A DNA stretch of 64,000 nt, from the NCBI RefSeq assembly GCF_023242475.1, contig NZ_JALJFG010000024.1:30043-94042 (forward strand), in the 5' to 3' direction. Below are positions 16,733 through 24,559 of this stretch, in pieces (the stretch's first letter is position 1; each line of letters begins with the position of its first letter). Position numbers and translations under genes: made by a program. Source of the stretch: Pseudomonas sp. MWU15-20650. GTDB taxonomy: Bacteria > Pseudomonadota > Gammaproteobacteria > Pseudomonadales > Pseudomonadaceae. The notes under the pieces were generated by a model, which made no database searches, was not told where the DNA came from, and saw only the letters and a list, made by a program, of their open reading frames with translations.

Positions 16733-18076
16733 TTGAAAACGCACACCTTACTCACCGACTGGCGCGACCGCCCCACCCATCGACGCGTCTGGTCCCTGGC
16801 CGCGCCGATGATTTTGTCCAATATCTCGGTGCCGCTGGTCGCCCTGGTCGACAGCATGGTCATCGGCCACCTGCCCCACGCTCACCAATTGGGTGCCGTG
16901 GCGGTGGGGGCCAGCCTCTATACCTTCCTGGCCTGGGCCATGGGCTTTCTGCGCATGGGCGCAACCGGTTTCGCCGCACAAGCCGCCGGGCGCGGTGACG
17001 GCGCCGCACTCCGGCAAATCCTGCTGCAAGGTCTGTTGCTGGCGCTGGGCTTGGCGATGCTATTGGGCACAGTGGGCATTCCGCTGAGCCATCTGGCATT
17101 GGAGTGGATGCAACCGTCCCCCGAATTGAATCAACTGACCCGCGAGTTTTTCCACACCCGCTTGTTCGGCTTGCCCGCCGCACTGGCCAGCTATGCCTTG
17201 GTCGGCTGGTTCCTGGGCACACAGAACGCCCGCGCGCCGTTGGCGATTCTGTTGACCACCAACCTGGTCAACATCGCGCTCAACCTTTGGTTCGTTCTCG
17301 GCCTGGACTGGGGCGTGGTCGGCTCCGCACGCGCCTCGGTAGTCGCCGAGTGGACCGGCGCCCTGCTCGGCCTGGCCCTCACGCAAAAAGCCCTGCGCGC
17401 CTATCCCGGGCATATCGCCTGGGTTGCATTAAGGCAATGGCAAAGCTGGCGCCCGCTGCTGGCAGTGAACCGCGATATCTTCATCCGCAGCCTGGCGCTG
17501 CAATCGGTATTTTTCATGATCACGGTGCAAGGCGCACGCTTGGGCGATGCCACGGTGGCGGCCAATGCCCTCTTGCTCAACGGCCTGCTGCTGACCGCCC
17601 ACGCCCTGGACGGCTTGGCACACGCGGTAGAAGCGTTATGCGGGCACGCCATCGGCGCCCATGATCGCCAGGCGTTGCGCCGTTCATTGGTGGTTGCCTG
17701 CGGCTGGTCATTGATCGCCAGTGTAGGGTTCGCCTTGCTGTTCACCTTTGCCGGGCACCTGTTTATCGCCCTGCAAACCGATATCCCCAGCGTGCGCGAA
17801 ACCGCCGACGTTTACCTGCCTTACCTCGCGGTACTGCCCTTGATTGCGGTGTGGAGTTACTTACTGGACGGGCTATTTATCGGCGCCACCCGCGCGCGGG
17901 AAATGCGCAATGGCATGCTGCTGACGGTGGTTATTCTGCTGCCGTTTGCCTGGCTGTTGCAGCCGTACGGCAACCACGGTTTGTGGATAACTTTCCTGCT
18001 GTTCATGGTGGTGCGCAGCCTGACGTTGTGGGCGATTGCCTGGCGCTTGAATCGGCAAGATCAGTGGCTGGGATAA
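16733..18076 (+). CDS. MATE-family multidrug/sodium antiporter (DinF-like)
   Basis: Inner-membrane exporter of the MATE family. The 447 residues form about 12 membrane helices. The N-terminal LAAPMILSNISVPLVALVDS and the matching second-half segment show the two MATE repeats; AQAAGRGDGAALRQILLQG is the DinF-branch signature after helix 3. Translation appears to start at TTG 16733, directly after the preceding gene. The residues after it (DWRDRPTHRRVW) resemble the conserved start of this branch, which supports the TTG. Substrate is unknown. Confidence 0.85.
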   Translation: MKTHTLLTDWRDRPTHRRVWSLAAPMILSNISVPLVALVDSMVIGHLPHAHQLGAVAVGASLYTFLAWAMGFLRMGATGFAAQAAGRGDGAALRQILLQGLLLALGLAMLLGTVGIPLSHLALEWMQPSPELNQLTREFFHTRLFGLPAALASYALVGWFLGTQNARAPLAILLTTNLVNIALNLWFVLGLDWGVVGSARASVVAEWTGALLGLALTQKALRAYPGHIAWVALRQWQSWRPLLAVNRDIFIRSLALQSVFFMITVQGARLGDATVAANALLLNGLLLTAHALDGLAHAVEALCGHAIGAHDRQALRRSLVVACGWSLIASVGFALLFTFAGHLFIALQTDIPSVRETADVYLPYLAVLPLIAVWSYLLDGLFIGATRAREMRNGMLLTVVILLPFAWLLQPYGNHGLWITFLLFMVVRSLTLWAIAWRLNRQDQWLG

Positions 18077-18141
18077 ATGTGCTCGGCAATGGCCGAGATC
18101 ATTCAGCCCCGCTAAAACTTCAGGACTCGCAGTGATCAAAA

Positions 18142-18230
18142 TGTGGAAGGGGGCTTGCTCCCGATCGCGGTGTATCAGGCAACTGAATTGCGACTGATCT
18201 ACCGCTATCGGGAGCAAGCCCCCTCCTACA
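18142..18230. repeat. REPIN (inverted REP pair, full length)
   Basis: Two REP halves in inverted orientation (gtggaagggggcttgctccc ... gggagcaagccccctcctac) about 89 bases end to end. The inner spacer pairs further (gatcgcggt / accgctatc, and atcag / ctgat), so the whole unit can fold as one long hairpin. It lies between the ends of the convergent MATE and speA genes. Confidence 0.92.
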
Positions 18231-18251
18231 CTGACGCTCTGTCGACTGTGC

Positions 18252-20165
18252 TTACGACGACAGGTACGAAGAACGTGTCAGCCCCAGGCGCAACGCATCC
18301 AGGAACTGCGTACGCTCACTGGCGCTGATCTTCGCGCTCGCGCATTTGTCGCGGTAATGAGTCATCAACTCCTCCGGCGACAAGTGCACATAGCGCAGCA
18401 TGTCTTCGATGGTGTCGTGGGTCTCGATACCGGCGCTGTACACCGAACCGTCTTCACGCTGGTAGATGTTCACCGAGTCGGTGTCGCCGAAGAGGTTGTG
18501 CATATCACCGAGGATTTCCTGGTAAGCGCCCACCAGGAAGATGCCCAGCAAGTAGTCTTCCCCCTCATTCAAGGCGTGCACCGGCAAGCTGGTCTCGATG
18601 CTCTGCTCGTCAACGTATTGCTTGATCTTGCCGTCAGAGTCGCAGGTCAGGTCTTGCAGCACGGCGCGGCGCAGCGGCTCTTCGTCAAGACGGTGCAGCG
18701 GCAGGATCGGCAATACCTGGCCGATGGCCCAAGTGTCCGGCAGGCTCTGGAATACCGAGAAGTTGCAGATGTACTTGTCGGCCAGCTTGTCGTTGAGTTC
18801 GTCCAGCACTTGGCGGTGCGAGCGCTGGCGAGCTTTCAACGAGTTGTGCAGGCGGCGGCACACGGCGAAGTAGCACTGTTCGGCCAGGGCCTTTTCCGCC
18901 AGGGTCAGTTTGCCATCGGCGTACTGGGTAGCCACGTCGCTCATGTAGTGAGTGGCACGCCAGTAGGTTTCAGTGACCATCTCGATGTCGGTCGGGCCGA
19001 GCAGGTCCACCAGCCACTGCACGGTTTCCGGCAGGCTTTCCTTGTTTTCGATGAACGGGATTTCGTCGTTGTGCTTCTCGACGTCAGTCACCTGCACCAC
19101 CAGCATGGCGTGGTGGGCGGTCAGGGAACGCCCGCTTTCGGAGAAAATGTTCGGATGCGGCAGGCTCTGCGCATCGCAGAATTCCTTGAGCATGCCCACC
19201 ACCACACCGGCGTAGTCGTCCATGTCGTAGTTGATCGAGCTGGCGTTACGCGAGTGGGTGCCGTCGTAGTCCACGCCCAACCCACCGCCCACGTCGATGT
19301 GGTCTACCGGCAGGCCGAGGTTACGCAGTTCGCCGTAGTAACGGATGGCTTCCTTGAAACCGTGCTGGTAGTCGGCCAGGTTGGCGATCTGCGAGCCCAT
19401 GTGGAAGTGCAGCAAGCGAATGCCCTGGTCCAGGCCCGCAGCGCGGAAGCGCTCGACCACCGACAGCAACTGCGCCGCCGACAAACCGAACTTGGATTTC
19501 TCGCCACCGGTGTCCGCCCATTTGCTCGATGCCAACGACGACAAGCGCACGCGCAGGCCAACCTGCGGCTTGACCTTGAGGCTCGCCGCCTCTTCGATCA
19601 CCAGGCCCACTTCGGACTCTTTCTCGATCACGATAAAGACGTTGTGGCCGAGCTTCTGGCCCATCAGCGCAAGGCGGATGAATTCGCGGTCTTTATAGCC
19701 GTTGCAGACGATGGTACCGCCCTTCGGCGCCAACGCCAGCACGGCCAGCAGTTCAGGCTTGGAGCCCGCTTCCAGGCCGATGGAAACGTTCTGGGTGGCG
19801 ATGATGTTCTCGATCACCGCTTCTTGCTGGTTCACCTTGATCGGGTACAGCGCGGTGTACTTGCTCTGGTATTCCAGGCGTTCGATGTTGGAATCGAAGG
19901 CGCCGGTCAGTTGGCGTACACGGTCTTGCAGGATGTCGGGGAAACGCACCAGCAGCGGCAACGACAGACCGCTTTTGCGCAGTTCATCAACTTGCTCGTA
20001 CAGATCGACGGGTGTGCTGTTCGGGCCGTTCGGACGAACTTCAACGCGACCGGCATCATTGATCGCGAAATACCCGGCCCCCCAATGGCGAATTCCATAA
20101 ACACTGCGGCTGTCCGCAACTGTCCATTGGCTGCCATCGTCTTTGCGTGTGCGTCGTACGGACAT
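18252..20165 (-). CDS. speA: Biosynthetic arginine decarboxylase SpeA
   Basis: PLP-dependent decarboxylase (fold type III) converting arginine to agmatine, the first step of the agmatine route to putrescine. The protein has 637 residues, the normal family length. The PLP lysine is K110 in LYPIKVNQQEAVIENI. The barrel contains LLHFHMGSQIANL and the GGGLGVDYDGTHS glycine loop. The second domain holds the FSVFQSLPDTWAIGQVLPI region, and the C-terminal SPEELMTHYRDKC is typical. A REPIN lies just past its stop. It stands alone, as in other Pseudomonas, with sui1 upstream in the same direction after 210 bases. Confidence 0.97.
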   Translation of the reverse strand: MSVRRTRKDDGSQWTVADSRSVYGIRHWGAGYFAINDAGRVEVRPNGPNSTPVDLYEQVDELRKSGLSLPLLVRFPDILQDRVRQLTGAFDSNIERLEYQSKYTALYPIKVNQQEAVIENIIATQNVSIGLEAGSKPELLAVLALAPKGGTIVCNGYKDREFIRLALMGQKLGHNVFIVIEKESEVGLVIEEAASLKVKPQVGLRVRLSSLASSKWADTGGEKSKFGLSAAQLLSVVERFRAAGLDQGIRLLHFHMGSQIANLADYQHGFKEAIRYYGELRNLGLPVDHIDVGGGLGVDYDGTHSRNASSINYDMDDYAGVVVGMLKEFCDAQSLPHPNIFSESGRSLTAHHAMLVVQVTDVEKHNDEIPFIENKESLPETVQWLVDLLGPTDIEMVTETYWRATHYMSDVATQYADGKLTLAEKALAEQCYFAVCRRLHNSLKARQRSHRQVLDELNDKLADKYICNFSVFQSLPDTWAIGQVLPILPLHRLDEEPLRRAVLQDLTCDSDGKIKQYVDEQSIETSLPVHALNEGEDYLLGIFLVGAYQEILGDMHNLFGDTDSVNIYQREDGSVYSAGIETHDTIEDMLRYVHLSPEELMTHYRDKCASAKISASERTQFLDALRLGLTRSSYLSS

Positions 20166-20302
20166 CGAAGTCCCCTATAAATGAAGTCGAAGGCACCGCC
20201 CCTATCAGAGGCTGGCGCAGTCTAAAGAATGAAAATGACGATTTGCCTGTAAGGGAGGTAGACCCCACTCGCAGGACAGAGTTTAGACACCGGTCAGGAA
20301 CA

Positions 20303-20373
20303 GGCTCTGTGAAAACCATGGAGACGACAGTTCGCGTTCAGCAAACGGCGATCGGGGTGGGTTTCACAGAGGC
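20303..20373 (-). terminator. Inverted repeat downstream of the SUI1 gene, possible weak terminator
   Basis: Arms tctgtgaaaacc (about 20306-20317) and gggtttcacaga (about 20359-20370) can pair across a loop of about 40 bases. There is no adjacent U-run on the minus strand, so termination is only a possibility. The rest of the 20166-20375 gap shows no gene. Confidence 0.35.
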
Positions 20374-20375
20374 TG

Positions 20376-20747
20376 CTAGCCGCCGGATTTCTTCGCCTTG
20401 TACCCAAGCTTGATCAGCTCGGCCAACAGCAGTTCGACGTGATCGCCCTGAATCTCGATGACGCCGTCTTTCAACGCGCCACCGGTGCCACAACGTTTTT
20501 TCAACGTCGTGGCCAGCTCCTTCAGGGCCTCTTCGGCCAGGGGCACGCCGGTGATAGTCGTCACCGTCTTACCGCCACGGCCTTTGCTCTCGCGTCGCAC
20601 GCGGGCAATGCCATCGCCTTCAGGGATCAGGGTCTGTTTGCAGGTACACGAATCCACGGGCTGACGACAGTCCGGGCAGTGTCGACCTGCGTCGGTGGAA
20701 AATACCAGGCCACCCAAGGCGGCGAAGGATGCGGCTTTTTTGGCCAC
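20376..20747 (-). CDS. SUI1/eIF1-family translation initiation-like protein (YciH)
   Basis: Bacterial SUI1-domain protein, distantly related to eukaryotic eIF1; its physiological role in bacteria is unsettled. The 123 residues comprise an N-terminal region with a cysteine cluster CPDCRQPVDSCTCKQ (about 26-40, possibly metal binding) and a SUI1 domain (about 45-120) with RRESKGRGGKTVTTITGVPL and KKRCGTGGALKDGVIEIQGD. GTG 20747 is chosen over an ATG 18 codons upstream because GAGGA sits 8 bases before it and the protein then begins with the usual AKKAASFAALGGLVFSTDAG. Confidence 0.88.
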   Translation of the reverse strand: MAKKAASFAALGGLVFSTDAGRHCPDCRQPVDSCTCKQTLIPEGDGIARVRRESKGRGGKTVTTITGVPLAEEALKELATTLKKRCGTGGALKDGVIEIQGDHVELLLAELIKLGYKAKKSGG

Positions 20748-20836
20748 CGGCAATCCTCTTCGGAGGATGAAGACTGATCGGTGCTCGCCAAGGAGGGTCA
20801 CCGACCGCGAAGCCCCACTCAGGCAGGGGCAGCGCT

Positions 20837-20861
20837 ACCGAACCGTAAAGATGGTTCGGGT
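20837..20861 (-). other. Hairpin between the NUDIX gene and the SUI1 gene
   Basis: Perfect 7-bp stem ccgaacc (20838-20844) / ggttcgg (20853-20859) with an 8-base loop, within the 183-base gap 20748-20930. On the minus strand it lies in the probable leader of the SUI1 gene and downstream of the NUDIX gene. No U-run follows. Confidence 0.4.
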
Positions 20862-20930
20862 GAAAAGTCGCGCAGTGTAACGGCAAAAAGCCGACTTGCT
20901 AAGAGCCAAATGGCGCCAATTTATGCAACT

Positions 20931-21470
20931 TTAGCGACGCGAGGCCAGATAGCGGCGCAAGCCCTCTTGCGCGTCCGGGCAATAAGGCTTTTGCTCGGCT
21001 TCCTGCAAGACGGTTTCAAGGGGTAAAAAGCGTGCTTCCATGACTTCTTCGGGCTGCAAACGCAACGGACCATCCCAAACAGCCGAGTACGACTTGCACC
21101 AGAGCCGGCTGTCGCCATCCTGGAAATAGAAGTGGTCATGTTCGACCAATTCCACGCCACCCACCCCGAGTTCTTCTTCCAACTCACGGGCCGCCGAATC
21201 GGCGTAGCTCTCCCCGGCCGCCACCATCCCGCCCGCCGCCGTGTCCCAGAACCCGGGATACAAGGCTTTGCTCAGGGTGCGCCGATGCACACACAGCAAG
21301 CCGGCCGAATTGAACAGGAAGATAAAGGTGCATCGGCCGATCAGGCCGCGCTGGCGAAGGTCGGACCTGACAAGGTGACCGAGCAGGTTGTCCCGCTCGT
21401 CGACCCAGCAGATCAGTTCTGCATCAGAGGCCGCGCGGTGCGCGGCCTCCTTTCGAGTAACGTCCATCAT
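20931..21470 (-). CDS. NUDIX hydrolase (YfcD-like)
   Basis: Predicted nucleotide-linked pyrophosphatase of 179 residues. The NUDIX box is complete: GGMVAAGESYADSAAREL followed by EEELGV (G-x5-E-x7-REL-x-EE-x-G). The N-terminal part ELICWVDERDNLLGHLVRSD and the CVHRRTLSKALYPGFWDTAA segment place it in the YfcD/IPP-isomerase-like branch. The actual substrate is unknown. ATG 21470 overlaps the stop of the DUF2333 gene by one base; a TTG one codon upstream is also in frame. The 183 bases after it hold no gene. Confidence 0.85.
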   Translation of the reverse strand: MMDVTRKEAAHRAASDAELICWVDERDNLLGHLVRSDLRQRGLIGRCTFIFLFNSAGLLCVHRRTLSKALYPGFWDTAAGGMVAAGESYADSAARELEEELGVGGVELVEHDHFYFQDGDSRLWCKSYSAVWDGPLRLQPEEVMEARFLPLETVLQEAEQKPYCPDAQEGLRRYLASRR

Positions 21471-22537
21471 CAACCCTGGTTGAGGAGCTGACGCAAGTCG
21501 ATCACTGCAGCGTTTGCCCGGGAAATGTAGTTGGCCATGACCAGCGAGTGGTTGGCGAGGATGCCAAAGCCGCTGCCGTTAAGAATCATAGGGCTCCAAA
21601 CCGGTTCCTGCGAGGCTTCCAGCTCACGAATGATCTGGCGCACGCTGACGGTAGCGTTTTTCTTGGCCAGCACATCGGCAAAGTCGACCTCGATGGCGCG
21701 CAGCAGGTGGGACAAGGCCCACGCCTGGCCACGGGCTTCGTAGAACACGTTATCGATCTGCATCCATGGGGTTTCCACCACTTCTTCATCAACCTGCGGC
21801 ACTTCGCCCGGGGCCAGCGTCTCGGTTTTCAGCGCCGTGTTCAGCTTGACCCGGCCAACGCTGGCCGACAGGCGTTGCGACAACGAACCCAGGCGGGTGG
21901 CGACATCGCCCAGCCAGTTGTTGAGGTTATCGGCGCGGGCATAGAACAACGCACCTTTCTGATTCGGGTCGGACAGCCGGGCTTCGTAGCGGCTCAGGGA
22001 ATTGATGCCTTCCTGATATTCCGACTCACTGGATGGCAGCACCCAACTCTTGTTGTCGAAGTTGAAGCGCGGCTCGGCCTTGGCCAAATCAGCGTCTTCA
22101 GCCGACTGCGACTGGGAACGGGCGAAGTCTTTGCGCAGGGCTCGGGTCAGGTCACGCACCTGCACCAGCACGCCGTACTCCCAGCTCGGCATGTTGTCCA
22201 TCCACAAGCCCGGTGGGAAACGGTCGTTGGAAATGTAGCCACCGGGTTTATTCAGCAAGGTGCCGACCACGGTCTTGAGGGTTTCGACGGTGGTGAAACC
22301 CACCACCATCTGCTTGCCTTCCTTCTCGGCGGCAAGCTGGGCGTTTTGCTGGACCGGAAACAGCGCCGGTTCTTCGCTCCAGTACCAACCCAGGGCACCG
22401 GTGACCAACAGGTACAAGCCGATCACGCTAAGCAAGGCTCGGCTCATCAGCAGGTTGCGAAAGTAGCCGCGGTTGGCCGACTTGGGCTCAGGAGCGGGGC
22501 CTTTTGCACTGCCTGCACGGTTTTTCCAGTCCAGCAT
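21470..22537 (-). CDS. DUF2333 family membrane-anchored protein
   Basis: Protein of 355 residues with one membrane helix near the N-terminus (about 34-52, ALLSVIGLYLLVTGALGW) and a large periplasmic domain. The domain shows the DUF2333 pattern LLNKPGGYISNDRFPPGLWMDN, then QVRDLTRALRKDFARSQSQS and FYARADNLNNWLGDVATRLG. No enzymatic motif is visible and the family has no established function. It is conserved in Pseudomonas at this place between the NUDIX/SUI1 genes and the GGDEF gene, in one operon with the NUDIX gene. Confidence 0.85.
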   Translation of the reverse strand: MLDWKNRAGSAKGPAPEPKSANRGYFRNLLMSRALLSVIGLYLLVTGALGWYWSEEPALFPVQQNAQLAAEKEGKQMVVGFTTVETLKTVVGTLLNKPGGYISNDRFPPGLWMDNMPSWEYGVLVQVRDLTRALRKDFARSQSQSAEDADLAKAEPRFNFDNKSWVLPSSESEYQEGINSLSRYEARLSDPNQKGALFYARADNLNNWLGDVATRLGSLSQRLSASVGRVKLNTALKTETLAPGEVPQVDEEVVETPWMQIDNVFYEARGQAWALSHLLRAIEVDFADVLAKKNATVSVRQIIRELEASQEPVWSPMILNGSGFGILANHSLVMANYISRANAAVIDLRQLLNQG

Positions 22538-22835
22538 GGCGATATCCTTTCAATCACTTGAGTTCATGCACATCAATTGTCCGGGTGCGTTCAGACATTC
22601 CGACCACAACCCTACCCCATCGTGCCCATCGGCGCGGGCTTTTAAGCGAAAGTGGCGCACAACGGGTGTTCGACTATAAAGGATGCACGCTTTTTACGCT
22701 GCGCGACCGACAGGTCGATAACTGAATAACACCAACTCGTACTTAATTGACGTATGACACTCATGTAACAGAAAAGAGGTGCTAGCATAGAGCCATCAGT
22801 CGATCTCAGCATGCACCCTCACTAGTAGTCAGGAT
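22538..22835. promoter_or_regulatory. Divergent intergenic region with no gene
   Basis: 298 bases between the divergent DUF2333 and gcbA genes. The gcbA side (about 22730-22835) is AT-richer, with ttgacg at 22748 and a tagcat element near 22784 that could belong to separate promoters; AGGAT at 22828-22832 is the gcbA ribosome site. I see no conserved RNA. Confidence 0.4.
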
Positions 22836-24506
22836 ATGACCGAGCCAGAAGACCCCAGCCGTGAGCGCCTCAAGCACCATTTTGCCCAGCGGGTAATTCA
22901 TCAGGCACGTCAAATTCTTGAGATCTGGCAGCGCCTGCAGCGCAGCGAATGGTCGAACGCCGACTTTTCTGAACTCAGCGAAGCCAACTTGCGCCTGCTG
23001 CGTTTTGCCGAACGCTTCGAACAGCCGGAACATGGTCAACTGGCGCAACACATCGGCGAATCCCTGAAGGCTGTGGACGAAAACCGCGGCCGACTGAGCA
23101 GCCAACTGATCACCGAACTCAATCGCTTGATGCAACGCCTGTCCCGCACCGGCCTGCGCCAGGGCGATCAGCTTGATCAAACCTTCCTGCCGCCGATGCG
23201 CAAGCCCATCTACGTGATGCTCGCCGACCACGACCGCGCCGAGCGCCTGGCCAAACAGCTGGAATTCTTTGGCCTGAGTGCTCAATCCCTGGACAGCGTA
23301 GCGGCCTTCCGCGCCTCGATGGCCGAGCGCCTGCCGTCGGCGATCGTGATGGACGTGGACTTTTGTGGGGCCGGCCTGGGTCTCCGGCTTGCCGCCGAAG
23401 CCCAGGAGGGCCTGGAGCAAAAGCTGCCGCTGTTGTTTTTCAGCCTGCATGAAACCGACACCCCCACCCGCCTGGCCGCCGTGCGCGCCGGTGGCGAAGA
23501 GTTCCTGACCGGTACGCTGGAAGCCTCAAGCCTGCTGGAAAAAATTGAAGTGCTGACCTGCGTCGCCCAGTACGAACCCTATAAAGTACTGATCATTGAC
23601 GACTCGCGGGCCCAGGCACTGCATACCGAACGCCTGCTCAACAGCGCCGGTATCGTCACCCGCACGCTGATCGAGCCGATCCAGGCCATGGCCGAGCTGG
23701 CGGATTTCCAGCCCGACCTGATCATCCTCGATATGTATATGCCGGCCTGCACCGGCACCGAGCTGGCCAAGGTGATTCGCCACAACGACCGTTATATGAG
23801 CGTACCGATCATCTATCTGTCGGCCGAAGACGACCTGGACAAACAGCTGGATGCGATGAGCGAGGGCGGTGACGACTTTCTGACCAAGCCGATCAAGCCG
23901 CGCCACCTGATCACTACCGTGCGTAACCGTGCGGCGCGGGCACGCAATTTGAAGGCACGAATGGTGCGCGACAGCCTGACAGGGCTGTACAACCACACCC
24001 ATATCCTGCAATTGCTCGAAGACTGCAGCTTCCGCGCACGCCGCGAGAACAAGCCATTGAGCTTTGCCATGCTGGATATCGACCATTTCAAGCGGGTCAA
24101 CGACAGCCATGGCCACCCCATGGGCGACCGCGTGATCAAGAGCCTGGCACTGTTTCTCAAGCAGCGCTTGCGCAAGACCGACTATATCGGCCGCTACGGC
24201 GGTGAAGAGTTCGCCATCGTGATGCCCGACACCGACCTGGAGTCGGCCTGCAAAGTACTGGATGAGATTCGCGGGCGCTTTGCGGAAATCCACTACCCGG
24301 CCCAACCCCAGGATTTGTGGTGCACCTTCAGCGCAGGGTTGGTGGAGCTGTGCGACGATTCCGACAGCCTGATGATGGCCGCCCAGGCCGATGAGGCGCT
24401 GTACCGCGCCAAAGGTGCGGGACGCAACCGTGTACAAGCTGCGCGCACATCAAAGCAAAGTGCCATCTTTTCACCAGAATCCACCGATTCCGTCATAACT
24501 CTGTAA
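22836..24506 (+). CDS. gcbA: Diguanylate cyclase GcbA (two receiver domains plus GGDEF)
   Basis: Makes cyclic di-GMP from two GTP; GcbA homologues promote initial surface attachment in P. fluorescens and P. aeruginosa. In its 556 residues, an N-terminal helical segment (about 1-110) may be a phosphotransfer-like bundle. Receiver 1 (about 128-245) has D173 but lacks the conserved lysine (FLTGTL). Receiver 2 (about 248-365) is canonical, with phosphorylation site D299 in LIILDMYMP and FLTKPI. The GGDEF domain (about 380-540) has active site GGEEF at 455-459 and an inhibitory RxxD site (R446-D449) exactly five residues upstream. Gene order next to a CtpL-like receptor supports the name. Confidence 0.88.
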   Translation: MTEPEDPSRERLKHHFAQRVIHQARQILEIWQRLQRSEWSNADFSELSEANLRLLRFAERFEQPEHGQLAQHIGESLKAVDENRGRLSSQLITELNRLMQRLSRTGLRQGDQLDQTFLPPMRKPIYVMLADHDRAERLAKQLEFFGLSAQSLDSVAAFRASMAERLPSAIVMDVDFCGAGLGLRLAAEAQEGLEQKLPLLFFSLHETDTPTRLAAVRAGGEEFLTGTLEASSLLEKIEVLTCVAQYEPYKVLIIDDSRAQALHTERLLNSAGIVTRTLIEPIQAMAELADFQPDLIILDMYMPACTGTELAKVIRHNDRYMSVPIIYLSAEDDLDKQLDAMSEGGDDFLTKPIKPRHLITTVRNRAARARNLKARMVRDSLTGLYNHTHILQLLEDCSFRARRENKPLSFAMLDIDHFKRVNDSHGHPMGDRVIKSLALFLKQRLRKTDYIGRYGGEEFAIVMPDTDLESACKVLDEIRGRFAEIHYPAQPQDLWCTFSAGLVELCDDSDSLMMAAQADEALYRAKGAGRNRVQAARTSKQSAIFSPESTDSVITL

Positions 24507-24559
24507 CGCAAACGCAATAACTTCAGGCACTTATCTTTTGCTGTTGGTTGAAACCACGC

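Noticed and set aside
18357..20180. 607-residue open frame opposite speA
   Set aside because: Antisense shadow of a full-length SpeA; no motif, no ribosome site.
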